Shown here: in pieces, positions 1-5,336 of the stretch
Position numbering within the stretch: position 1 is the stretch's first letter
Layout of the letters: each line of letters opens with the position of its first letter
Origin: Oscillospiraceae bacterium
GTDB taxonomy: Bacteria; Bacillota; Clostridia; Oscillospirales; Oscillospiraceae
Length of the DNA: 11,177 bases
Assembly: GCA_031280855.1 (NCBI GenBank)
Contig: JAITGH010000027.1
Location: forward strand, 1-11,177
Reading direction: 5' to 3'
The notes under the pieces: generated by a model
Seen by the model: the letters and a program-made list of their open reading frames with translations, nothing else
Told to the model about the DNA's origin: nothing
Databases searched by the model: none
Position numbers and translations under genes: made by a program

Positions 1-58
1 TGTGTCCGCTTTTCTTATAATCGAGTGCCGCCTCTCGGTAATCCTTGCTGTATGCCAT
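1..58 (-). CDS. IS630-like transposase, N-terminal fragment (runs off the left edge)
   Basis: Reading leftwards from an ATG at 58, 19 codons are visible before the window ends, beginning MAYSKDYREAALDYKKSGH. This resembles the opening helix of the helix-turn-helix DNA-binding domain that starts many IS630-family transposases (pattern MAYS-x-D-[FY]-R-x-x-A-x-[ED]-Y-x-x-x-G-H). The gene lies just downstream of an AT-rich leader and its own consensus promoter (113-141). No good Shine-Dalgarno sequence precedes the ATG. Only 19 residues can be read, so the family call rests on a short match; another small helix-turn-helix protein is possible. I could not identify the terminal inverted repeat of an insertion sequence, so the element's right boundary somewhere in 59-340 is not fixed. 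Confidence 0.5.
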   Translation of the reverse strand, partial: MAYSKDYREAALDYKKSGH

Positions 59-112
59 ACTATATATATCGGCATATCCATAAAATACTTTATACTTATT
101 ATGTTAAAACAC

Positions 113-141
113 TATATACTTCCACTTTTTGGCTTTGTCAA
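113..141 (-). promoter_or_regulatory. Promoter for the transposase-like gene
   Basis: On the minus strand there is a perfect -35 box TTGACA (136-141), a 17-base spacer and a TATATA -10 box (113-118). Upstream of the -35 lie runs of eight and six A residues (minus-strand sense, about 144-160), which resemble an UP element. Predicted transcription starts near 106, about 48 bases before the ATG at 58. Confidence 0.65.
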
Positions 142-261
142 GCGTTTTTTTTAACTTTTTTGCCCTAAATTGCACATAAATTTGGTGCAACCACGCTTAT
201 GTAGATCACTCTATAAAGGTAAGACTTCTTGGAGTTGCATTCGTATAGCATTCGCGGGTTT

Positions 262-288
262 CGCAAGGTTTGTAAAAAAACTCTTGCG
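262..288. promoter_or_regulatory. Inverted repeat overlapping the acs -35 box, possible operator
   Basis: CGCAAG (262-267) and CTTGCG (283-288) form a perfect 6-bp inverted repeat separated by 15 bases that include a run of seven A residues. The right arm overlaps the -35 hexamer of the acs promoter, so a dimeric regulator bound here would block or alter RNA polymerase access. Six-base arms can arise by chance, and no regulator is known from this window. Confidence 0.25.
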
Positions 289-312
289 TTTCGTGATGGA
301 TTGTGCTATAAT
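284..312 (+). promoter_or_regulatory. Promoter of the cooC-acsD-acsC-acsE operon
   Basis: A perfect TATAAT -10 box (307-312) preceded by the extended -10 dinucleotide TG (304-305) sits 17 bases from a weak -35 TTGCGT (284-289). An A7 tract (274-280) lies just upstream of the -35. The predicted start near 319 gives a leader of about 35 bases carrying the AAGGAGG ribosome binding site at 341-347. Confidence 0.75.
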
Positions 313-353
313 ACCACGGATAAACGTAGCGCGGCACATCAAGGAGGTATCGC

Positions 354-1124
354 ATGGCTTATACGATCGCCGTCGCCGGGAAGGGCGGCACGGGCAAGAC
401 CACCATCACGGGGCTGCTCATTCACTATCTCGCTAAGCTCGGAACCGGACCCGTGCTCGCCGTTGACGCCGACGCGAACTCTAACCTGAACGAAGTGCTT
501 GGCGTTCCGATGGGCATGACGCTCGGCGATCTGCGTGAGGAACTGGAGCGCGGCGACATGATGGAGGTCAGCCCTATTCCCCCAAGCATGTCCAAAGCCG
601 ATTATACAGAGCTCAAGTTCGCCTCCGCGCTTACCGAGATGGACGATTACGACATGATCGTCATGGGTCGAACTCAAGGCTCCGGCTGCTACTGCTTCGT
701 CAACGGATTGCTGCAGCACCAGATTCAGAAGTTCGGCGGAGCGTACAAGTACGTCGTCGTCGATAACGAGGCCGGCATGGAGCACATCTCGAGGGGCGTG
801 CTTCCCGCCGTCGATTGCGTACTGCTGGTCAGCGATTGCTCCCGCCGCGGAGTACAAGCCGTCGGGCGAATCCAGCAGCTGGTGCGCGATCTCCGACTCA
901 ACCCGACGAAGATGGGGCTGGTCGTTAACCGCGCTCCCAACGGAGTGCTGAGCGACGGGATACGCGAGGAGATCGAGCTTCAGGGGCTCGAGCTCATCGC
1001 GGTCGTACCGCAGGATTCCCAAGTGTACGATTACGATTCGCAAGGCCGCCCGCTGGTCGATTTACCGGAGGACGCGCCCGTTAAGGTTGCGGTGCGTGAG
1101 CTCGTCAAGCTGATCGCGGAGTAA
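354..1124 (+). CDS. cooC: CooC/AcsF-type nickel-insertion ATPase for CODH/ACS
   Basis: A MinD/ParA-superfamily ATPase of 256 residues that, in characterised relatives, supports nickel insertion into carbon monoxide dehydrogenase or acetyl-CoA synthase. Visible features: a deviant Walker A loop GKGGTGKT (residues 9-16), a switch-I-like VDADANSN (about 37-44), a Walker B/switch II segment VVVDNEAG (134-141), and a Cys-x-Cys pair at Cys112/Cys114 (GCYC). This pair matches, in spacing and position, the metal-binding CxC of CooC1 at the dimer interface. The start is fixed by AAGGAGG at 341-347, six bases before the ATG. It is the first gene after the operon promoter and lies 54 bases before acsD. 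The protein is cytoplasmic, and its length is usual for the family. Sequence alone does not separate CooC (CODH C-cluster) from AcsF (ACS A-cluster); the acs context favours a role with CODH/ACS. Confidence 0.9.
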   Translation: MAYTIAVAGKGGTGKTTITGLLIHYLAKLGTGPVLAVDADANSNLNEVLGVPMGMTLGDLREELERGDMMEVSPIPPSMSKADYTELKFASALTEMDDYDMIVMGRTQGSGCYCFVNGLLQHQIQKFGGAYKYVVVDNEAGMEHISRGVLPAVDCVLLVSDCSRRGVQAVGRIQQLVRDLRLNPTKMGLVVNRAPNGVLSDGIREEIELQGLELIAVVPQDSQVYDYDSQGRPLVDLPEDAPVKVAVRELVKLIAE

Positions 1125-1178
1125 CCCGCGTAATACAAGCCTATTCCAAACACCAACAAACAATAAGGAGATACAACT

Positions 1179-2126
1179 ATGCCATTCAAGAAACCTGCGC
1201 CGAAACCCGGTGCGGCGATCAACGAGGTCGTGCTCGGGACGGGGGAGAACGCCGTGAAGCTCGGCGGCGAGAGCGTCCTGCCGTTCTACGGCTTCGACGC
1301 GGAGATTGCGAACACGACGAAGATCGGGATCGAGGTCGCGGACGTAGAGTTCGAGGACGCGGTGCCCGGAATCGCGGTGCTTTACGCGGGCGCGACCAAC
1401 GCGGCAGAGCGCGTGGTTCGCGCCGCCGGAGTGCCCGGGGTCGACTTCGTGTGCCTGCGCTTCGAAAGCGCGGATCCCTCCGGCGCGGATACCTCGGCGG
1501 AGGACTGCGCGGCAGTCGCGAAGTCCGCGTTCGACGCGCTCGCGGGGGCGAAGCCGCTGGTTATCCTCGGCAGTAAGAACAACGAGAAGGACGCGCAGAT
1601 CTTCGACAAGATCGCCGCCGCGTTGCAAGGCGGCAACGTTTTGTTCGTCTCGGCTAAGGAGGAGAACTACAAGACCGTCGCGGCAAGCGCGGGGCTCGCC
1701 TACGGTCAAAAGATCAGCCCGGAGAGCGCGGTCGACATTAACCTTGCCAAACAGCTAAACGTGCTGATCACGCAGATGGGCGTCGACGCGAAGAATCTGG
1801 TGATGAACGTCGGCTCCGCCGCCGCAGGGTACGGGTTCGAGTACGTTATTTCCACCATCGACCGCATTAAGGGCGCCGCGATGTCTCAGAACGACGCCAC
1901 GCTTAGTATGCCGATCTTCACGCCGATCTCCACGGAGACTTGGGCGGTTAAGGAAAGCACCGCGTCGGAAGCGGACATGCCGGATTGGGGTTCCGTGGAA
2001 GATCGCGGAGTCTCGATGGAGATTCAGACAGCGGTCGCGGTAATCGCGTCCGGCTCGAACGCCGTTATGCTGAGGCATCCGGCCTCAATCGCCGCAGTCT
2101 CGAAGCTCGTTAACGCTCTCGCATAG
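1179..2126 (+). CDS. acsD: Corrinoid iron-sulfur protein (CFeSP), small subunit
   Basis: AcsD is the small, TIM-barrel subunit of the heterodimeric CFeSP, which carries the methyl group between the methyltransferase AcsE and acetyl-CoA synthase. The 315-residue product is close to the usual AcsD/CdhD length and begins with the family-typical MPFKKP, followed by a GGESVLPFYGFD segment near residues 28-39. Other family-like stretches are the NVGSAAAGYGFEY region (about residues 209-221) and PIFTPISTETWAVKES (about residues 246-261). There is no iron-sulfur cysteine motif, as expected for this subunit. AAGGAG at 1165-1170 lies eight bases before the ATG. It follows cooC in the same operon; its partner acsC comes next, but behind an unusually long 225-base gap that contains a mobile element. 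Confidence 0.93.
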   Translation: MPFKKPAPKPGAAINEVVLGTGENAVKLGGESVLPFYGFDAEIANTTKIGIEVADVEFEDAVPGIAVLYAGATNAAERVVRAAGVPGVDFVCLRFESADPSGADTSAEDCAAVAKSAFDALAGAKPLVILGSKNNEKDAQIFDKIAAALQGGNVLFVSAKEENYKTVAASAGLAYGQKISPESAVDINLAKQLNVLITQMGVDAKNLVMNVGSAAAGYGFEYVISTIDRIKGAAMSQNDATLSMPIFTPISTETWAVKESTASEADMPDWGSVEDRGVSMEIQTAVAVIASGSNAVMLRHPASIAAVSKLVNALA

Positions 2127-2150
2127 CGCGTGCCGCCGACTATACCGACA

Positions 2151-2291
2151 GGTATTGTCAGAAATATGTTGCAGTACGAGGATAACGACCGCCGCCGTAT
2201 CGTTTTTCACTGCTCCACCGTTGCATAAGTGAGGCATGAAAAAAACGGCAAGGGAGGCAGACGAAGCAGTGCACAAATTTATGACATTACC
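2151..2291 (+). mobile_element. MITE-like inverted-repeat element, copy 1 (141 bp, acsD-acsC gap)
   Basis: The ends are imperfect terminal inverted repeats: GGTATTGTCAGAAATATG at the left, and, read on the other strand, GGTAATGTCATAAATTTG at the right. The first 50 bases and the last 44 bases recur, inverted, at 10587-10688 with 47/50 and 40/44 identity. This copy has a 47-base centre (2201-2247), bounded by CGTTTTTCA and TGAAAAAAACG, that can pair as a hairpin; the other copy has only 8 bases there. Flanking octamers TACCGACA (2143-2150) and TACCAACG (2292-2299) match at 6 of 8 positions and may be a decayed target duplication. No transposase is encoded. The TGTCA...AAATTTGTG ends recall IS256-family termini, but this is from memory and not checked. 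Confidence 0.75.
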
Positions 2292-2351
2292 TACCAACGA
2301 CACTTGCGGTATCGCTACGGTGCCGCTTTGATGAAAGGGAGATTATAACAA

Positions 2352-3698
2352 ATGGCTCTTAAGGGTTTAGACATATTCAAGCTGATTCCGAAGACGCACT
2401 CTAACTGCAAGGAGTGCGGGTTCCCCACGTGCATGGCGTTCTCGATGAAGGTCGCGCAGGGCGGAGCAGAGATAACGAAGTGCCCGTACGTTGAGGCGGA
2501 CGTGCTGGAGAAGATCGCGGAAAGCACCGCGCCGCCGATGAAGTCGCTTGCGGTCAAGCTTGGCGCGGACGAAGGCAAGATCGGCGGCGAGACCGTGCTG
2601 TTCCGCCATGAGAAGACGTTCGTCAGCAAGACGCTGTACGCGTTCACCTTGAACGCGAGTGACTCCGACGAGGCAATCGACGCCGCGATCAAGCAGAACG
2701 TCAGCGTCGACTATACTCGAATCGGGGAGCGTATGTACGCGGAGTTCGCGCACGTCAGCTCGCCCGACGGGACGAACCTCACGCCGCTGGCGGTTAAGGC
2801 CGCCGCGCTCGGGCGCGGAGTCATCGTCAGCACTCGCAACTATGACGCGGCGAAGTCTGCGGTAGCGGCGATCGCGGACTCGAAGCCGATCCTTAACGGC
2901 GCGGATAAGGACAACTTCGAGCAATTCTCCGCGCTTGCCACGGAGCACGGGATTTTGCTGGGGGTTAACGCGCCGAATCTTGAGGAGATGTACGAGCTGG
3001 TGGAGAAGCTGGAGAAGCTCGGCAACAAGAACCTCGTGTTGACGGTCGATACGGGGAATATCAAGACGGCGTATGAGATGGTCGTGCAGATCCGGCGTAC
3101 CGCGCTGATGGGCGGCGACCGCGTGTTCGGCTATCCGACGATTGTCAACGTCGCGGGCTTGACGGGCGGAGATCCGGCGCTGCAATCTGCGCTCGCCTCG
3201 CTGTTCACCGTCAAGTACGGCTCGATCCTGCTGCTTGACAAGATGGACTATGCGACGGCGCTGCCACTTTACGGCTTACGTCAGAATCTGTTCACCGATC
3301 CGCAGAAACCGATGCGGCAAGAGGTCGGAATCTATCCGATGAACAAGGGCGCAGAGAACGACCCGTGCTTCGTGACGGTCGACTTCGCTTTGACGTACTT
3401 CGTGGTAAGTGCGGAGCTGGAGCGCAGCGGCGTGCCGCTGAACCTGCTTATCTGCGACGCCGGAGGCTACTCCGTGCTGACCTCATGGGCGGCGGGTAAG
3501 TTCAGCGCGTCGTCAATCGCGAAGTTCGTCACGGAGGAAGTTGAGAGCAAGATCAAGTCCCGCACTCTGGTTCTTCCGGGCAAAGTCGCCGTACTAAAGG
3601 GTGAGCTTGAGGCAAAGCTTCCGGATTGGAAGATTCTCGTCGGGCCGAACGAGGCCGTCGCGCTGGTCAAGTATGCGCGTGAGCTTGTCGGCGCATAG
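2352..3698 (+). CDS. acsC: Corrinoid iron-sulfur protein (CFeSP), large subunit
   Basis: AcsC holds both the low-potential [4Fe-4S] cluster used for reductive activation and the cobalamin that accepts the methyl group. The N-terminal cluster motif is complete: Cys19, Cys22, Cys27 and Cys44 (CX2CX4CX16C), the arrangement seen in characterised CFeSP large subunits. A TIM-barrel domain follows (roughly residues 60-310), then a C-terminal Rossmann-like B12-binding domain (roughly 325-448) containing NLLICDAGGYSVLTSWAAGK. The length of 448 residues is normal. AGGGAG at 2336-2341 lies ten bases before the ATG. The gene is downstream of acsD but separated by the mobile element, so it either depends on read-through across that element or has its own weak promoter; none convincing was seen. 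It forms a heterodimer with AcsD. Confidence 0.95.
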   Translation: MALKGLDIFKLIPKTHSNCKECGFPTCMAFSMKVAQGGAEITKCPYVEADVLEKIAESTAPPMKSLAVKLGADEGKIGGETVLFRHEKTFVSKTLYAFTLNASDSDEAIDAAIKQNVSVDYTRIGERMYAEFAHVSSPDGTNLTPLAVKAAALGRGVIVSTRNYDAAKSAVAAIADSKPILNGADKDNFEQFSALATEHGILLGVNAPNLEEMYELVEKLEKLGNKNLVLTVDTGNIKTAYEMVVQIRRTALMGGDRVFGYPTIVNVAGLTGGDPALQSALASLFTVKYGSILLLDKMDYATALPLYGLRQNLFTDPQKPMRQEVGIYPMNKGAENDPCFVTVDFALTYFVVSAELERSGVPLNLLICDAGGYSVLTSWAAGKFSASSIAKFVTEEVESKIKSRTLVLPGKVAVLKGELEAKLPDWKILVGPNEAVALVKYARELVGA

Positions 3699-3744
3699 GT
3701 CGGTAATACCGTTAAGTTGCGTCGTTAAGACTAATAAGTAAGGA

Positions 3745-3767
3745 CGCGTACGGAAGTACCGTACGCG
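3745..3767 (+). other. Perfect stem-loop just upstream of the acsE ribosome binding site
   Basis: CGCGTACGG (3745-3753) and CCGTACGCG (3759-3767) are perfectly complementary, forming a 9-bp GC-rich stem with a five-base loop AAGTA. It ends three bases before the GGAGG (3771-3775) of acsE. No T-run follows, so it is not a typical terminator. A processing or stability element, or a structure that tunes acsE translation, is more likely. Confidence 0.6.
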
Positions 3768-3779
3768 CATGGAGGAACA

Positions 3780-4568
3780 ATGGCAAAATTTATCACAATC
3801 GGGGAGCGCATCCACTGCATCAGCCCCGTAATCCGCGAAGCGATGAACTCGAAGAATCCGGAGCCGATCCTGAAGCGTGCGAAGGAGCAGCTTGACGCCG
3901 GAGCAGTCTACCTCGATCTTAACATCGGGCCCGCCGAAAGCAACGGTGAAGACCTGATGCAATGGGGCGTGAAGTTACTTCAGGAGAACTTCGACAACGT
4001 GCCCATCGCGCTTGACACTGCGAACAAGAAAGCGATCGAGGCGGGGATCCGCGTCTACAATCGCGCCAAGGGTAAGCCGATCGTTAACAGCGCGGACGCG
4101 GGTGAGCGCATCGAGAACATCGACCTCGCAGCCGCGAATGACGCGATCGTGCTCGCGCTATGCTCTGCGGAGGGCGTGCCGGGTTCAGTGGACGAGCGTC
4201 AGGCGTTCTGCATGGAGATGCTGGAGCGCGGCATGGAAAAAGGCATGGACGCGGCGGAGGACATGTGGTTCGATCCGCTGTTCCTCGTCATCAAGGGTAT
4301 GCAGGATAAGCAGAAAGACGTGCTTGACACTATCCGCTGGTTCGCGGAGCAGGGGTTCAAGTCGACCGGAGGGCTGTCGAACATCTCTAACGGGATGCCG
4401 AAGCACATACGTCCGATCATGGACAGCACGATGCTTGCGATGTGCATTTCCGCCGGACTGACCAGCGCGATCGTCAACCCGAACGATCTTCGGCTCATGG
4501 AAACTGTGAAGAGCTGTGACGCGATCTTGAACGAGACTCTCTTCGCCGACAGCTACCTCGAGTTATAA
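3780..4568 (+). CDS. acsE: Methyltetrahydrofolate:CFeSP methyltransferase
   Basis: AcsE transfers the N5-methyl group of methyl-tetrahydrofolate to Co(I) of the CFeSP, joining the methyl and carbonyl branches of the Wood-Ljungdahl pathway. The 262-residue product is a single pterin-binding TIM barrel of the expected length. Key positions seen by recalled comparison with the Moorella enzyme (numbering here): LDLNIGP at 45-51, Asp79 in LDTAN, Asn103 in IVNSAD, Asp165 in WFDPL, and Asn201 in GLSNIS, equivalent to the catalytic Asn199. GGAGG at 3771-3775 lies four bases before the ATG, directly behind a perfect hairpin. The gene follows acsC by 81 bases and ends two bases before a small membrane-protein gene. 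No departure from the family was noticed. Confidence 0.95.
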   Translation: MAKFITIGERIHCISPVIREAMNSKNPEPILKRAKEQLDAGAVYLDLNIGPAESNGEDLMQWGVKLLQENFDNVPIALDTANKKAIEAGIRVYNRAKGKPIVNSADAGERIENIDLAAANDAIVLALCSAEGVPGSVDERQAFCMEMLERGMEKGMDAAEDMWFDPLFLVIKGMQDKQKDVLDTIRWFAEQGFKSTGGLSNISNGMPKHIRPIMDSTMLAMCISAGLTSAIVNPNDLRLMETVKSCDAILNETLFADSYLEL

Positions 4569-4570
4569 CG

Positions 4571-4759
4571 ATGAAGAAGTTTCTGGTGATCGCGATAATC
4601 GCGTTGTTCGTGATATTCGCGGGCGGTCAGATCATGGAGTGGCTTAGCCGCTATACGTGGCTTGCGTTTCGGTATCTTAGCCGAGCGATAGTGTATTTGT
4701 TCGCGATCGCCGGATTGGTCGCGGTAGTTCGGTTCGTGTGGACATATTGGAAAGACTAG
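4571..4759 (+). CDS. Small two-helix membrane protein of unknown function
   Basis: A 62-residue protein with two hydrophobic stretches: residues 4-18 (FLVIAIIALFVIFAG) and about 40-57 (AIVYLFAIAGLVAVVRFV). They are separated by an aromatic and basic segment (WLSRYTWLAFRYLSR). The protein begins MKK and ends WKD, suggesting a hairpin across the cytoplasmic membrane. I do not recognise a family. It starts two bases after the acsE stop and has no convincing Shine-Dalgarno sequence, so translation is probably coupled to acsE. It is the last gene before the bidirectional hairpin at 4764-4806. Because the start and stop fit the operon so tightly, it is likely a real gene, but a role in the acetyl-CoA pathway is only inferred from position. 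Confidence 0.6.
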   Translation: MKKFLVIAIIALFVIFAGGQIMEWLSRYTWLAFRYLSRAIVYLFAIAGLVAVVRFVWTYWKD

Positions 4760-4763
4760 CCTA

Positions 4764-4806
4764 GTGCGGGGAACAGGAAGCGGAACTCACGCCCTGTTTC
4801 CCGCAC
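4764..4806. terminator. Hairpin between convergent genes, probable bidirectional terminator
   Basis: GTGCGGGGAACAGG (4764-4777) pairs with CCTGTTTCCCGCAC (4793-4806) along 14 bp with one G-U wobble, around a 15-base loop. It lies five bases after the membrane-protein stop, and on the other strand it follows the last minus-strand small gene. Neither side has a classic T-run, so termination may be incomplete or factor-assisted. Confidence 0.6.
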
Positions 4807-4821
4807 GTTGGCGGTAACCCG

Positions 4822-5031
4822 CTAGATCTTGCGGTACTCGTCCGCTTGCTTGTCGATAAGCTCGAGTACGGCGCGAATCTCGTCGGCGGTAAACTGAGGT
4901 TTACTTGGATCCTTGCCGAATAGTGACTTCTCGATCAGCTTGCTGATGCTCCGTGCCTCCTCCGCTCTGGTAACTTTCTCGAATCGCTCGGTTTGATTCG
5001 CCATCTCGAATTCCTCCCATGTGGTAGGCAT
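4822..5031 (-). CDS. Small paralogous protein A (69 residues), unknown function
   Basis: The second gene of a minus-strand tandem pair. The product is hydrophilic and probably helical; it begins MPTTWEEFEMANQTERFEK and ends QADEYRKI. No known domain is recognised. Compared with its neighbour (5051-5260) it has the same length; 26 of the first 27 residues and 7 of the last 8 are identical, but only 4 of the 34 middle residues are (Ile29, Leu37, Lys44, Ile59). The start at 5031 has AGGAGG nine bases upstream (5041-5046). A second in-frame ATG at 5004 (residue 10, MANQTERF) has its own GGGAGG (5013-5018), so a 60-residue form is also possible. The Shine-Dalgarno begins four bases after the stop of the upstream gene, indicating one transcript. 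A longer frame extends upstream but runs antisense to its paralogue and is not used here. Confidence 0.7.
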   Translation of the reverse strand: MPTTWEEFEMANQTERFEKVTRAEEARSISKLIEKSLFGKDPSKPQFTADEIRAVLELIDKQADEYRKI

Positions 5032-5046
5032 AGTCGCGCACCTCCT
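4951..5046 (-). repeat. Duplicated ribosome-binding-site and 5' coding block, copy A
   Basis: This 96-base block runs from AGGAGG through codon 27 of paralogue A and matches the block at 5180-5275 at 90 of 96 positions. It contains both nested start sites. The sequence 3' of it diverges abruptly between the two genes. Confidence 0.85.
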
Positions 5047-5050
5047 GTCG

Positions 5051-5260
5051 CTAGATGTTGCGGTATTCGTCCGCTTGCCGGAGTATCGCGGCGATCGCGT
5101 TCTTAACGTCCTGAACGGATATTTCGCTTTTGCCGATATTGCGCTCAAGAAGCGTATCCTGAAAGAACATTGCGATCCGCCGCGCTTCCTCCGCTCTGGT
5201 GACTTTCTCGAATCGCTCGGTTTGATTCGCCATCTCAAGTTCCTCCCATGTGGTAGGCAT
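5051..5260 (-). CDS. Small paralogous protein B (69 residues), unknown function
   Basis: The promoter-proximal gene of the minus-strand pair. The product begins MPTTWEELEMANQTERFEK and ends QADEYRNI, with the same length and near-identical termini as paralogue A but a different middle (residues 28-61). The pattern there suggests two amphipathic helices joined by a Gly/Lys/Ser-rich turn near residues 40-46. No domain is recognised; there is no signal peptide, membrane segment or cysteine. AGGAGG at 5270-5275 is nine bases before the ATG at 5260. As in paralogue A, an internal in-frame ATG at 5233 has its own GGGAGG eight bases upstream. A consensus promoter at 5295-5323 gives a leader of roughly 28 bases. 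The pair sits antisense between the acs genes and the RACo-like gene. Confidence 0.72.
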   Translation of the reverse strand: MPTTWEELEMANQTERFEKVTRAEEARRIAMFFQDTLLERNIGKSEISVQDVKNAIAAILRQADEYRNI

Positions 5261-5275
5261 AGCCGCGCACCTCCT
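5180..5275 (-). repeat. Duplicated ribosome-binding-site and 5' coding block, copy B
   Basis: Partner of the block at 4951-5046, with 90 of 96 positions identical. It covers the Shine-Dalgarno, both nested ATG starts and the first 27 codons of paralogue B. Confidence 0.85.
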
Positions 5276-5294
5276 GTAGTCGATATTCATAGTT

Positions 5295-5323
5295 ATTATA
5301 CCATACTCTATCCTCAAAGTCAA
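5295..5323 (-). promoter_or_regulatory. Promoter of the small paralogous gene pair
   Basis: On the minus strand a TTGACT -35 box (5318-5323) is followed by 17 bases and a perfect TATAAT (5295-5300) with an extended -10 TG. The predicted start is near 5288. The -35 box lies on the complement of the start of the AAGGGGG ribosome binding site (5322-5328) of the divergent gene at 5337. Confidence 0.8.
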
Positions 5324-5336
5324 GGGGGAAATCACA

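Noticed and set aside
142..160. T-runs as a terminator on the plus strand
   Set aside because: No stem precedes them. On the opposite strand they are A-tracts just upstream of a consensus -35 box, which fits an UP element better.
59..353. Cobalamin, tetrahydrofolate or other riboswitch upstream of the acs operon
   Set aside because: The predicted leader (about 319-353) is only about 35 bases and no conserved riboswitch core was recognised.
339..1043. Long minus-strand open frame (234 codons) opposite cooC
   Set aside because: It lies wholly antisense to a confidently identified ATPase gene in GC-rich DNA, has no family resemblance, and no promoter or ribosome binding site of its own.
2085..2303. 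Possible short protein encoded by the inverted-repeat element; copy 2 reads a similar peptide on the plus strand
   Set aside because: Both copies can be read as similar peptides because the DNA is about 93% identical. Several differences change amino acids, the frame in each copy runs into unrelated flanking DNA, and the centres differ, so no selection for a protein is visible.
2367..3185. Long minus-strand open frame (272 codons) opposite acsC
   Set aside because: It is Arg- and His-rich, as expected for the antisense of GC-rich coding sequence; acsC on the plus strand has full motif support.
4822..5238. Extended 138-residue version of small protein A
   Set aside because: The extra N-terminal part is read out of frame through paralogue B and its ribosome binding site. 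The 69-residue start has AGGAGG and matches the paralogue exactly.
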